Origin: Lentzea waywayandensis | GTDB taxonomy: Bacteria; Actinomycetota; Actinomycetes; Mycobacteriales; Pseudonocardiaceae | DNA length: 64,000 bases | Direction of reading: 5' to 3' | Assembly (NCBI RefSeq): GCF_900115955.1 | Contig: NZ_FOYL01000010.1 | Span: forward strand, 248,001 to 312,000 | Shown here: positions 43,056-51,354 of the stretch, one piece after another | Layout: each line of letters begins with the position of its first letter | Position numbering within the stretch: position 1 is the stretch's first letter | Program-made: the position numbers and the translations under genes | The notes under the pieces: generated by a model | The model's database searches: none | Told to the model about the DNA's origin: nothing | What the model saw: only the letters and a program-made list of their open reading frames with translations

Positions 43056-43610
43056 TTAGGCCAGATCAGGCCCCTGCGAGCGGAGATCGTCAACCTTCGA
43101 CATGGCGTCACGCAGTTCGTCGAGCCACGTGTCCGCGTGCTCGCCGACCAGGCGCACGGCCCATGCCAGAGCGTCTGCCCGTGAGCGGGCCACGCCGGCG
43201 GCTACCAGCGTGTCGAGCACCTGGCGTTCCGGCTGACGCAGGCGCGTCATGACCGGCACGGCCAGGTGTGTGAAGAGTTCGCGCGTGCTTCCCTGCACGG
43301 CACCCCAGGCGACCTTGCGGCCGTAGCGGTGCTCGGCCTGGCGGGCGATCTCGATGCGTTCCTCGCGGGTGTCCTCACGCCAGCGCGCGATGCGGCCCGA
43401 CTCGGCCGCGGCGCGCGAGGCGTCGTCGAACTCGCCCTCCAGCGCGGGCAGCGTGCCGACGACCGTGATCTCCTCGCGGTCGATGATCACCTCGGGCGCG
43501 CCGGTGAACCAGCCGTCCGGCAGCCTGCCCGCGAACCACGCCGCCGCGTCGTCGGCCGAGGGCAGGTCAGCCTGCTGCCACCCGCCTCGTCCTCGCCATC
43601 CACGTCCCAT
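43056..43610 (-). CDS. Putative ribbon-helix-helix DNA-binding protein
   Basis: A 184-residue protein. Its C-terminal segment VMTRLRQPERQVLDTLVAAGVARSRADALAWAVRLVGEH fits the ribbon-helix-helix pattern: a short strand with alternating residues, then LDxLVAAGxxxSRxxALxxAVR. The N-terminal about 125 residues form an unknown domain (DAAAWFAGRLPDGWFTGAPEVIIDREEITVVGTLP). The ATG at 43610 follows AGGGGT. Directly upstream lie two back-to-back TGATTAC repeats and a GTAAC/GTTAC dyad, which suggests autoregulation. Two unknown genes follow in the same unit. Confidence 0.6.
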   Translation of the reverse strand: MGRGWRGRGGWQQADLPSADDAAAWFAGRLPDGWFTGAPEVIIDREEITVVGTLPALEGEFDDASRAAAESGRIARWREDTREERIEIARQAEHRYGRKVAWGAVQGSTRELFTHLAVPVMTRLRQPERQVLDTLVAAGVARSRADALAWAVRLVGEHADTWLDELRDAMSKVDDLRSQGPDLA

Positions 43611-43622
43611 TACAACCACCCC

Positions 43623-43654
43623 TGATTACATGATTACGTTGTAACCGACGTTAC
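43623..43654. promoter_or_regulatory. Repeat cluster upstream of the ribbon-helix-helix gene
   Basis: TGATTACA at 43623-43630 and TGATTACG at 43631-43638 are tandem 8-mers, followed by the dyad GTAAC-CGAC-GTTAC (43641-43654). The block is strikingly AT-rich for this genome and sits within 50 nt of the ATG. Tandem short sites are typical ribbon-helix-helix operators. Confidence 0.5.
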
Positions 43655-43662
43655 GCCTGCAA

Positions 43663-45639
43663 TCAGCTGGTGGTGTTCGCCGTCAGCGAATTGACCAGGG
43701 CATCTACCGACACGACAGGCCTGTCGCACACGTAGCCACGGCACACGTAGGCCGCGGGGCCTTCGTCGACCAACGGCCGGTCTTCGAGCAACGGCACGGA
43801 CGCGGGCTCACCGGCCACGACGACGCCACCTCCCGGCACATGGGCCACCGCCGCCGCCCACAGCGACGCACGGCGTGAGTCGTCCGCACCCACCACTGCC
43901 ACCTGCAACGGACCGGCTTCCAACGCTTCGGCGACGGTCAGCCAGTGGCCGGCGAACCGGGGTGCCCGCGCGGCCAGCAGACCGGCCCGCGTGACGGCCT
44001 CCGATGCGGCGGTGAAGTACAGCGAAGAACGATCGGCGCCCGACAGCAGGGACGCCGTCGCCAAGGCCGAGGCCAGCGAGGACGCGCCGGAAGGCGACGC
44101 GTTGTCGGTCGAGTCGGCAGGACGGCGAACGAGAGTCTCGGCGTCGTCGGCGGTGTCGTAGTAGGCGCCTGGTGAGTCCGGGACGGCGAACCGCGAGAGA
44201 GCGGTGTCCAGCAGGCCGCACGCCAGATCGAGCCACCTGATCGAGCCGGTGACCTGGTGCAACGCCAGCAGGCCGTCGGCGAGGCAGCCGTAGTCCTCCA
44301 GCACGCCGAACGACGGCCCCGCCACGCCGTCACGCGAGGTCCGCAGCAGCCTGCCCTCGACCAGGTGCACCGAGGCCAGCAACTCCGCCGCCTCCGAGGC
44401 CGCCGCGATCCACGACGGCTCACCGAAGAACGCGCCCGCCTCGGCCAGCGCGGCGATCGCCATGCCGTTCCAGGAAGCGATCACCTTGTCGTCGCGGCCC
44501 GGTTGCGGCCTTCCAGCACGCACCGCCAGCAGCGCGGCCCGCACCTCCTCCCCCGGCTCCGACACGAACCGCAGCGTCGACTTGCCGTCCTCGAAGTTCG
44601 GCTCGGCGGTCACGCCGAACGCCGCCGCGGCGTCTCCCAGTTCCTCGAACGACCACACGTAGGTCAGGCCCTCGACACCCTCGGTGTCCGCGTCCAGCGA
44701 AGCCGCGAACCCGCCCTCGGCCGTGCGCAGATCCCGCAGCAGGAACGAAGCCGTGTCCCGCGCCACCCGCTCGTAGCGCTCGGAACGCGTCACCCGCGTC
44801 AGGTGCGTGTAGAAGCGGAGCAGCAAAGCGTTGTCGTACAACATCTTCTCGAAGTGCGGCACCACCCACGACGCGTCGACGCTGTAGCGCGCGAACCCGC
44901 CGCCGAGCTGGTCGTACAGGCCGCCGTTCGCCATCGCGTCGGCCGTCGCGGTCGCCATCGAGACGGCCTCGACGGAGCCGGTGCGTTCGTGGTGGCGCAG
45001 CAGGAACTCCAGCGCCATCGACGGCGGGAACTTCGGCGCGCCACCGAATCCGCCGTGGCGGCGGTCGAACTCGCCCAGCAACGACACCACGGCGCCTGCC
45101 AGCGCGTCCGAGTCCACAGCGGACGGAGGCAGCGGCGACGCGTGGCGCGAAATCTCGTCCACCACAGCGGAAGCCGACTCCAGGATCTCGCCGGGCCGCT
45201 CGGCCCAGGTCGCCGAGACGGCCTCGATGAGCTGCGTGAACGACGGCATGCCCGGCCGCGGCGACGGCGGGTAGTAGGTGCCGGAGTGGAACGGCCGTGC
45301 GTCGGGCGTGAGGAACACCGTCATCGGCCACCCGCCCTGGCCGGTCATGGCCTGCGTGACCTCCATGTACACGGCGTCGACGTCCGGACGTTCCTCGCGA
45401 TCCACCTTCACCGACACGAAGTGCGCGTTCAGGAACGCGGCGACCTCCGCGTCCTCGAAGGACTCGTGCGCCATCACGTGACACCAGTGACAGGCCGCGT
45501 AGCCGACGGACAGCAGCACCGGCACGTTGCGCCGTCGTGCCTCCTCGAACGCCTCCGCGGACCAGGGCCACCAGTCGACCGGGTTGTCCGCGTGCTGAAG
45601 CAGGTAGGGGCTGGTCGCGTCCGCAAGTCGGTTCGCCAT
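43663..45639 (-). CDS. DUF255 thioredoxin-domain protein (YyaL/SPATA20 family)
   Basis: A 658-residue protein. The N-terminal thioredoxin-like domain has the family motif GYAACHWCHVMAHESFED, where CHWC aligns with a thioredoxin CxxC. It is followed by GQGGWPMTVFLTP and SGTYYPP. The rest is an (alpha/alpha)6 barrel resembling N-acylglucosamine epimerases/glucosidases (GGLYDQLGGGFARYSVDASWVVPHFEKMLYDNA; DDKVIASWNGMAIAALAEAG). The family is widespread but biochemically poorly defined. Its position matches mycobacterial Rv1084. It is divergent from hen1 with 53 nt between the starts, so they may share a control region. Confidence 0.9.
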   Translation of the reverse strand: MANRLADATSPYLLQHADNPVDWWPWSAEAFEEARRRNVPVLLSVGYAACHWCHVMAHESFEDAEVAAFLNAHFVSVKVDREERPDVDAVYMEVTQAMTGQGGWPMTVFLTPDARPFHSGTYYPPSPRPGMPSFTQLIEAVSATWAERPGEILESASAVVDEISRHASPLPPSAVDSDALAGAVVSLLGEFDRRHGGFGGAPKFPPSMALEFLLRHHERTGSVEAVSMATATADAMANGGLYDQLGGGFARYSVDASWVVPHFEKMLYDNALLLRFYTHLTRVTRSERYERVARDTASFLLRDLRTAEGGFAASLDADTEGVEGLTYVWSFEELGDAAAAFGVTAEPNFEDGKSTLRFVSEPGEEVRAALLAVRAGRPQPGRDDKVIASWNGMAIAALAEAGAFFGEPSWIAAASEAAELLASVHLVEGRLLRTSRDGVAGPSFGVLEDYGCLADGLLALHQVTGSIRWLDLACGLLDTALSRFAVPDSPGAYYDTADDAETLVRRPADSTDNASPSGASSLASALATASLLSGADRSSLYFTAASEAVTRAGLLAARAPRFAGHWLTVAEALEAGPLQVAVVGADDSRRASLWAAAVAHVPGGGVVVAGEPASVPLLEDRPLVDEGPAAYVCRGYVCDRPVVSVDALVNSLTANTTS

Positions 45640-45692
45640 GGCTCCACCCTAAATCGCCTGCGGAAACAGCGACTGTCGATCAGACTCGACCC

Positions 45693-47030
45693 GTGTTGCT
45701 CACCATGACCACGACGCACCGGCCGGCGACCGATCTCGGCCACCTGCTGCACAAGCATCCCGACCGGGCTCAGTCCTTCACGACGAGCTCGGGCATCGCG
45801 CACGTCTTCTACCCGAAGGCGACGAACGAGGAATGCACGGTCGCCCTCCTGCTGGAGGTCGATCCCATCGCGCTCGTTCGAGGTCCCGGCAGCACGCTCA
45901 CCCAATACGTCAACGACAGGCCGTACGCGGCAGGGTCGTTGCTCACGGTCGCGCTCGGCAGCGTGTTCCGCACGGCCATGAACGGCCGCAGCGAGAGCTA
46001 CCCCGAGCTCGCCGCGACGCCGATTCCGCTGGTCATCCGCATTCCCGCGCTGCCGCACCGGCTCGCGGAGCGACTCTTCGCGCCCCTGGGCTGGGACGTG
46101 GCGGTCACCGAGCACGGCGACTCGCGGTTCGCGGACGTGACGCTGACCGGCACTGTGAGGCTCAGTGACGCGCTGAAGCACCTCTACGTGCTGCTGCCCG
46201 TGCTCGACGGCGGCAAGCACTACTGGGTCGCGGCCGACGAGGTCGACAAGCTGCTCAAGGCCGGTGACGGCTGGCTGGCTGCGCACCCGGACAAGGAGCT
46301 GATCACCACCCGGTACCTGGCGCGCAAGCGGCCGTTGATCACCTCCGCCCTGGAACGCCTCGCGGACGTCGACGAGGTCGAGCCGGAGGAGCTGGACAAC
46401 GCGCTGGCCGAACCGAAGGTCTCCCTTGCCGCACAGCGCAAGGAGGCCGTGATCAAGGCGCTGAAGGAAGCGCGGGCCAAGCGCGTGCTCGACCTCGGTT
46501 GTGGTGGCGGGGCGTTGCTGCGCGCGCTCGTCAACGAGCCCGAGTTCACCGAGATCCACGGTGTCGACGTGTCCGCGAAGGCGTTGCAGGAGGCCGCGCG
46601 CAAGCTGCACCTGGACCGCATGTCCGACCGCGCTCGCGAACGGATCACGTTGCGGCAGTCGGCTTTGACGTACGCCGACACCGAGCTGGCCGGCTACGAC
46701 GCGGCGGTGCTGATGGAGGTCGTCGAGCACGTCGACCCGTCGCGCCTGCCCGCGCTGGAGCACTCGGTCTTCACCGTGGCGCGACCCGCGACCGTGCTGG
46801 TGACGACGCCGAACGTCGAGTACAACGTGCTGTTCGAGACGTTGCCGGAAGGCCAGATGCGGCACTCCGACCACCGTTTCGAATGGACTCGGGCGGAGTT
46901 CGCGGGTTGGGCCGAGGGCGTCGCGGAACGACGTGGCTACACCGTGCGGTACGTGCCGATCGGGCCCGAGGACGCCGAACGCGGCGCCCCGACCCAGATG
47001 GCCGTGTTCAGCTTGAAGGACGAGAACTGA
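45693..47030 (+). CDS. hen1: 3'-terminal RNA ribose 2'-O-methyltransferase Hen1
   Basis: Bacterial Hen1 of 445 residues. The N-terminal domain (VLLTMTTTHRPATDLGHLLHKHPDRAQSF) is the family's ligase-activating module. The C-terminal methyltransferase has SAM motif LDLGCGGG (267-273) and the Hen1-specific metal site E342, E345, H346 (MEVVEHVD) and H391 (MRHSDHRFEW). Before sealing, Hen1 methylates the 2'-OH of the 3' end at a cut, which protects the repaired RNA from being cut again. The GTG at 45693 aligns with family starts. The stop shares one base with the pnkp start (TGATG), so the partners are translationally coupled. Confidence 0.95.
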   Translation: MLLTMTTTHRPATDLGHLLHKHPDRAQSFTTSSGIAHVFYPKATNEECTVALLLEVDPIALVRGPGSTLTQYVNDRPYAAGSLLTVALGSVFRTAMNGRSESYPELAATPIPLVIRIPALPHRLAERLFAPLGWDVAVTEHGDSRFADVTLTGTVRLSDALKHLYVLLPVLDGGKHYWVAADEVDKLLKAGDGWLAAHPDKELITTRYLARKRPLITSALERLADVDEVEPEELDNALAEPKVSLAAQRKEAVIKALKEARAKRVLDLGCGGGALLRALVNEPEFTEIHGVDVSAKALQEAARKLHLDRMSDRARERITLRQSALTYADTELAGYDAAVLMEVVEHVDPSRLPALEHSVFTVARPATVLVTTPNVEYNVLFETLPEGQMRHSDHRFEWTRAEFAGWAEGVAERRGYTVRYVPIGPEDAERGAPTQMAVFSLKDEN

Positions 47031-49498
47031 TGGAACTGAAGATCCCTGACCTGTGTCTGGTGGTGCTGGTCGGCGCCTCCGGCTCCGGCAAGTCCACGTT
47101 CGCGCGCAAGCACTTCCTGCCCACGCAGGTGCTGTCGAGCGACTACTTCCGCGGGCTCGTGTCCGACGACGAGAACGACCAGTCGGCGTCCGCGGCCGCG
47201 TTCGACGTGCTGCACTACGTGGCCTCGAAGCGGCTGCAGGCCGGGCGTGTCACGGTCATCGACGCGACCAACGTGCAGGCGCCGGACCGCGCCAAGCTGA
47301 TCGACGTCGCGCGGAAGGCGAACGTGCTGCCGGTCGCGATCGTGCTCGACACCCCGACCGAGGTGTGCCTGGCGCGCAACGCCCAGCGACCGGACCGCGA
47401 CTTCGGCGCGCACGTCGTGAAGCGGCACCGGTCGGCCTTGCGGCGTTCGTTGAAGTTCCTCGGCAAGGAGGGCTTCAAGCGCGTCCACGTGCTGCGCTCG
47501 GAGTCCGATGTGGACAACTCGACGATCGTGTACGAGCGCCTGCTCAACGACCTCAAGCACGAGACCGGGCCGTTCGACGTGTTCGGTGACGTGCACGGAT
47601 GCCGCGCCGAGCTGGAGGAACTGCTCGTCGAGCTCGGGTACTCCCTGGTTCGCGACGACGAAGGCCGTGCCGTGGACGCGGTCCCGCCGGGCGACCGCAA
47701 GGCCGTGTTCGTCGGCGACCTGGTGGACCGCGGGCCGGACACTCCGGGTGTGCTGCGCCTGGTCATGGGCATGGTCGCGGCCGGACACGCCTTGAGCGTG
47801 CGCGGAAACCACGAGGAAAAGCTCGTGCGGGCGATGCGCGGCCACAAGGTGACGGTCCGGCACGGGCTGGAGAAGTCGCTGGAGCAGCTCGCGCACGAGT
47901 CGGAGGAGTTCCGCCTGGCCGCGACGAGGTTCTGCGACGGCCTGGTCGCGCATTACGTGCTGGACGGCGGAAACCTCGTCGTCGCGCACGCCGGTCTGCC
48001 CGAGCGCTACCACGGCCGTGCGTCCGCGAAGGTGCGCAGTTTCGCTTTGTACGGCGACACGACCGGCGAGACCGACGCGCACGGAATGCCGGTGCGCCTG
48101 CCGTGGGCGAACGACTACCGCGGTGCGGCGATGGTGCTGTACGGCCACGTCCTGGTGCCCGAGGCCGAGTGGATCAACAACACCATGTGCCTCGAAACGG
48201 GCGTGGTGTTCGGCGGAAAGCTGACCGCGCTGCGCTACCCGGAGAAGGAAACCGTCTCCGTCAAGGCGCATCAGGTCTGGTACGAGAGCGACGCGCCGTT
48301 CCCCGCGAAGCCCGTCGAGCGCGCGCCGGACGTGCTGGCGCTCACCGACGTCACCGGCCTGCGCCGGATCGACACGTCGCTCATCGGCGCCGTGACGATC
48401 CGCGCGGAGCAGTCGGCGTCGGCACTGGAGGTCATGAGCCGGTTCGCGATCGACCCGCACGACCTGCTGTACCTACCGCCGACGATGGCACCTGTGGCGA
48501 CCTCGCAGCGCGACGACGTGCTGGAGCATCCGTCGGAGGCGTTCGCGGAGTACAAGGCCGCCGGTGTCGCGCAGGTGATCTGCGAAGAGAAGCACATGGG
48601 CTCGCGTGCGGTGTTGCTGGTGCGCAAGGAAGGCGGCGCGATCTACACCCGAACCGGACGTGCTTTCTTCGACGGCGCACTGGGTTCTTCGTTGCTTGAT
48701 CGCGTGCGTTCGGCGTGCGCCGGCCTGTTCGAGGAGCTCGCCACCGACTGGCTGCTCCTCGACGCCGAGCTGATGCCGTGGAACGCCAAGGCCTCCGGGC
48801 TGATCCGCGAGCAGTACGCGGCGGTCGGCGCGGCGGCCGGTGGTGCGCTGCCGGTGGCGGTCGACGCCTTGTCCGCCGCTGCCGCTCGTGGTGTGGACGT
48901 GGCGGATCTGTTGGCGCGCACGTCGCAGCGCGCTTCGAACGCCGAGGCCTACAGCGCTGCCTACGAGCGGTACTGCTGGCCGGTGGAGGGGTTGGAAGGT
49001 GTGCGGATCGCGCCGTTCCAGCTGCTCGCGGCCGAGGGGCAGACGTTCCACGACCGCTCGCACCTGTGGCACCTGGAGACGCTGGGTCGGTTGGAAGGTC
49101 CTTTGTTCCAGCAGACCCGGCACCTCGTGGTCGACGTGAACGACCCTTCGCAGGTGGCTGAGGGCGTTCGCTGGTGGGAGGCGCTGACTGCGGACGGCGG
49201 TGAGGGCATGGTCGTGAAGCCGCTGGCGAACCTCGGCGGACGAGTGCAGCCGGGCGTGAAGGTGCGCGGGCGCGAGTACCTGCGAATCATCTACGGCCCG
49301 GACTACACGACGCCTTCGAACCTGTCGCGGCTGCGCAAGCGTGCTCTCGGCCGCAAGCGCGGACTCGCCCTGCGCGAGTACGCCCTGGGCATCGAGGCCC
49401 TGGACCGCCTGGTGCGCGGCGAGCCGTTGTGGCGCGTGCACGAATGCGTCTTCGGCGTCCTGGCCCTGGAATCGGAACCGGTGGACCCACGACTGTGA
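47030..49498 (+). CDS. pnkp: Polynucleotide kinase-phosphatase-ligase Pnkp
   Basis: An 822-residue three-domain RNA repair enzyme. Kinase (1-175): P-loop GASGSGKST (15-23) phosphorylates 5'-OH ends. Metallophosphatase (180-420): GDVHGC (186-191), GDLVDRG (229-235), GNHE (259-262) and His320 remove 2',3'-cyclic phosphate and 3'-phosphate. Ligase-type adenylyltransferase (500-822): Lys521 in EEKHMGSR is the AMP-accepting residue, with EGMVVKP and KVRGREYLRIIYGP downstream. Bacterial Pnkp needs Hen1 to ligate, and hen1 is directly upstream. The substrates in related systems are tRNAs cut by ribotoxins. The stop overlaps the next start (GTGA). Confidence 0.97.
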   Translation: MELKIPDLCLVVLVGASGSGKSTFARKHFLPTQVLSSDYFRGLVSDDENDQSASAAAFDVLHYVASKRLQAGRVTVIDATNVQAPDRAKLIDVARKANVLPVAIVLDTPTEVCLARNAQRPDRDFGAHVVKRHRSALRRSLKFLGKEGFKRVHVLRSESDVDNSTIVYERLLNDLKHETGPFDVFGDVHGCRAELEELLVELGYSLVRDDEGRAVDAVPPGDRKAVFVGDLVDRGPDTPGVLRLVMGMVAAGHALSVRGNHEEKLVRAMRGHKVTVRHGLEKSLEQLAHESEEFRLAATRFCDGLVAHYVLDGGNLVVAHAGLPERYHGRASAKVRSFALYGDTTGETDAHGMPVRLPWANDYRGAAMVLYGHVLVPEAEWINNTMCLETGVVFGGKLTALRYPEKETVSVKAHQVWYESDAPFPAKPVERAPDVLALTDVTGLRRIDTSLIGAVTIRAEQSASALEVMSRFAIDPHDLLYLPPTMAPVATSQRDDVLEHPSEAFAEYKAAGVAQVICEEKHMGSRAVLLVRKEGGAIYTRTGRAFFDGALGSSLLDRVRSACAGLFEELATDWLLLDAELMPWNAKASGLIREQYAAVGAAAGGALPVAVDALSAAAARGVDVADLLARTSQRASNAEAYSAAYERYCWPVEGLEGVRIAPFQLLAAEGQTFHDRSHLWHLETLGRLEGPLFQQTRHLVVDVNDPSQVAEGVRWWEALTADGGEGMVVKPLANLGGRVQPGVKVRGREYLRIIYGPDYTTPSNLSRLRKRALGRKRGLALREYALGIEALDRLVRGEPLWRVHECVFGVLALESEPVDPRL

Positions 49499-50109
49499 TC
49501 CTCGAAGCCGTGATCGGGTCGCACGCCTACGGGCTGGCGACCCCGGAGTCCGATGTGGACAGACGGGGCGTGTTCGTCGCGCCCACGGAGTCGTTCTGGC
49601 GCCTGGAGAAGCCGCCGACGGCGGTCGAGGGCCCTTCGGCCGAGCAGCTCAGCTGGGAGGTCGAGCACTTCTGCAAGCTGGGCCTGAAGTCGAACCCGAC
49701 GGTGCTCGAAACGCTGGTGAGCCCGTTGGTGGAGATCAGCACACCGATGGGAGAGGAACTGCGGGACCTGTTACCCGCGTTCCTCTCGCGGTACGCCGTG
49801 CGGGCGTTCACGCGCGCGACGGAGATGCAGCTGTCGCGCGCGGGCCGCAACCTCAAGCCGAAGCAGCTCATGCACGTCGTGCGGCTGCGACTGGTGGGCC
49901 TTCATCTGTTGCGCACCGGCCGCTACGACATCGCGGCGGACCGCTCGTTGCTGAAGATCCGCGACGGCTCGATGGCCTGGGACGACGCGGTGACGTGGGC
50001 ACACCGGCTCGGCGACGAGATCGCTCGAGCCGAGGGCCCGCTGCCCGAGGACCCGGACCGGGCGCGGGTCGAGGACTGGCTGGTGTCGGTGCGCAGGAGG
50101 ATGTTGTGA
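49495..50109 (+). CDS. Pol-beta-superfamily nucleotidyltransferase, RNA-repair operon (first)
   Basis: A 204-residue predicted nucleotidyltransferase of the YcgL/COG3541 type. Minimal NTase core: IGSHAYGLATPESDVDRRG, with G8-S9 and metal ligands D20 and D22. Aligned with the neighbouring paralogue, the third acidic ligand is E50 (AEQLSWEVEHFC) rather than Asp. A helical tail with LRTGRYDIAADRSLLKIRDG follows. The GTG overlaps the Pnkp stop and its own stop overlaps the next gene, so it belongs to the RNA-repair operon. It could add nucleotides to damaged 3' ends, for instance a lost tRNA terminus, before sealing; this is inferred from context. Confidence 0.85.
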   Translation: MILEAVIGSHAYGLATPESDVDRRGVFVAPTESFWRLEKPPTAVEGPSAEQLSWEVEHFCKLGLKSNPTVLETLVSPLVEISTPMGEELRDLLPAFLSRYAVRAFTRATEMQLSRAGRNLKPKQLMHVVRLRLVGLHLLRTGRYDIAADRSLLKIRDGSMAWDDAVTWAHRLGDEIARAEGPLPEDPDRARVEDWLVSVRRRML

Positions 50110-50882
50110 GCTACTCAGAGTTCTTTCTGGGGGAGGTACCCGACCTGAGCGGGGTGGTCGCCGAGCAGTCGCACGGCCTGCTGTTCGCGACCGTGTCCGG
50201 CGCGCACCTGTACGGCTTCCCGTCGCGGGACTCGGACGTGGACCTGCGCGGCGTCCACGTGCTGCCGCTCGCGGAAGTCCTGGGCCTGCGGCACGGCCCG
50301 GAGACCAAGGAACGGATGTGGGTGCGCGACGGCGTCGAGATCGACCTGGTCACGCACGACGTGCAGAAGTTCTGCCGGCTGCTCACCCGCCCCAACGGCT
50401 ACGTGCTGGAGCAACTGCTCTCACCGCTGGTCGTGCACACCACGGACGCACACCGCAAGCTCGCCGACCTCGCCGCGGGATGCCTGACCTCACGGCACGG
50501 GCACCACTACCGCGGGTTCGCCGCGACCCAGTGGCGGCTGTTCGAGAAGACCGCCGAGATCAAGCCGCTGCTCTACACGTTCCGCGCGCTGCTGACCGGC
50601 GTGCACCTGCTGCGCACCGGCGAGGTGAACGCGCACCTGCCGACGCTGCTCGAGAAGCTCGACGGCCCGAACTACCTGCCGGGCCTCATCGAGGCCAAGA
50701 TCCTCGGCGAGCACCGGGCGCTGGCCGGAGTGCCGGGGCGGCCCGCTCCCGAACGGCTGGAGGCGGACGTCGCGCACTGGCAGGAGCAGCTGCGGCAGGC
50801 GCGGGAGATCAGCGACCTGCCGGTGGAGCCGCCGGCGTTCGACGAGGTGCATGACTTCGTGGTCTCGACGCGGCTGGCCTGA
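50106..50882 (+). CDS. Pol-beta-superfamily nucleotidyltransferase, RNA-repair operon (second)
   Basis: A 258-residue paralogue of the gene before it, same YcgL/COG3541-like family. Core: VSGAHLYGFPSRDSDVDLRGV with metal ligands D44 and D46, and a canonical third Asp, D80, in GVEIDLVTHDVQKFC. Shared helical features include FCRLLTRPNGYVLEQLLSPLVV and LLRTGEVNAHLP. The intact DxD...D triad predicts an active enzyme. The GTG overlaps the preceding stop. Two divergent nucleotidyltransferases in tandem suggest distinct substrates or a heterodimer. Downstream lie a GC-rich minisatellite and no further gene on this strand. Confidence 0.85.
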   Translation: MSYSEFFLGEVPDLSGVVAEQSHGLLFATVSGAHLYGFPSRDSDVDLRGVHVLPLAEVLGLRHGPETKERMWVRDGVEIDLVTHDVQKFCRLLTRPNGYVLEQLLSPLVVHTTDAHRKLADLAAGCLTSRHGHHYRGFAATQWRLFEKTAEIKPLLYTFRALLTGVHLLRTGEVNAHLPTLLEKLDGPNYLPGLIEAKILGEHRALAGVPGRPAPERLEADVAHWQEQLRQAREISDLPVEPPAFDEVHDFVVSTRLA

Positions 50883-50904
50883 CTTCGGGTGGGCCGCGCT
50901 CGCC

Positions 50905-51095
50905 TGGCCTGGCTGGCCCGGCTGACCTGGCCCGGCTCGGCTGGCCCGGCCCGGCTGGCCCGGCCCGGCTGGCCCGGCCCGGCTGGCCCGGCCCGGCTGA
51001 TCCGACTGACCTGATCGGCTGGCTTGGCTCGACTGAGCCGACGCGGCTGGCCTGGCTCGACTGAACCGACTCGGCTGGCCTGGCCACCACGCGGC
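50905..51095. repeat. GC-rich 14-bp minisatellite with decayed flanks
   Basis: Four perfect head-to-tail copies of GGCTGGCCCGGCCC at 50939-50994, with degenerate copies before (from about 50905) and after (to about 51095, with CGACTGA and GGCTGGCCTGGCT variants). The period is not a multiple of three, so this is not coding. It starts just after the RNA-repair operon stop. It could fold into strong G/C structure and end transcription; it is likely to vary in copy number between strains. Confidence 0.8.
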
Positions 51096-51233
51096 CGGAC
51101 CGACCGTGGTCGACAACCCGACTGCCGTGGCACAACAGATCTGACCTGGCCGGGCCCACCCGACCTGTCCTGACCCTCGCCCCCCGCGCTTCCTCCTCTT
51201 GCGGAACGAAGAAAACGCGATTTGCGTTCCCGC

Positions 51234-51295
51234 TTATCCACAAGCTAACGCGCCCCGGCATCTCCGCAGGTCAGCAAGCCACAACCTGTGGACAA
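51234..51295. promoter_or_regulatory. Two DnaA-box matches in opposite orientation
   Basis: TTATCCACA at 51234-51242 is the exact E. coli-type DnaA box, and TGTGGACAA at 51287-51295 is the reverse complement of TTGTCCACA, the box preferred in streptomycetes. They face each other across 44 nt. No replication genes are nearby, so this is not oriC; it might be a DnaA-titrating or regulatory site. Confidence 0.4.
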
Positions 51296-51354
51296 CTCGC
51301 GATCATGAAGACTCGAGCGAGTCGCTTCGCCAGCGCGGTCCGCGGTCCGCGAGG

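Larger units (their letters stand above)
50883..51354. other. 472-nt non-coding region with minisatellite and DnaA-box matches
   Basis: No gene is seen between the second nucleotidyltransferase and the small membrane protein gene. The first 200 nt are repetitive (CTGGC/CCGG tandem units, see separate entry). The last 160 nt hold two 9-bp matches to DnaA boxes and a CCACA-ACC-TGTGG dyad. Apparent ORFs through the repeats encode only Gly/Pro/Ala/Arg periodicity and are rejected. Confidence 0.6.

Noticed and set aside
50939..50994. Short tandem repeats considered as a CRISPR array
   Set aside because: Units are 14 bp with no spacers and no cas genes nearby; this is a minisatellite.
51234..51295. 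DnaA boxes considered as a replication origin
   Set aside because: Only two boxes, no AT-rich unwinding region, and no dnaA, dnaN or parAB genes in the window.
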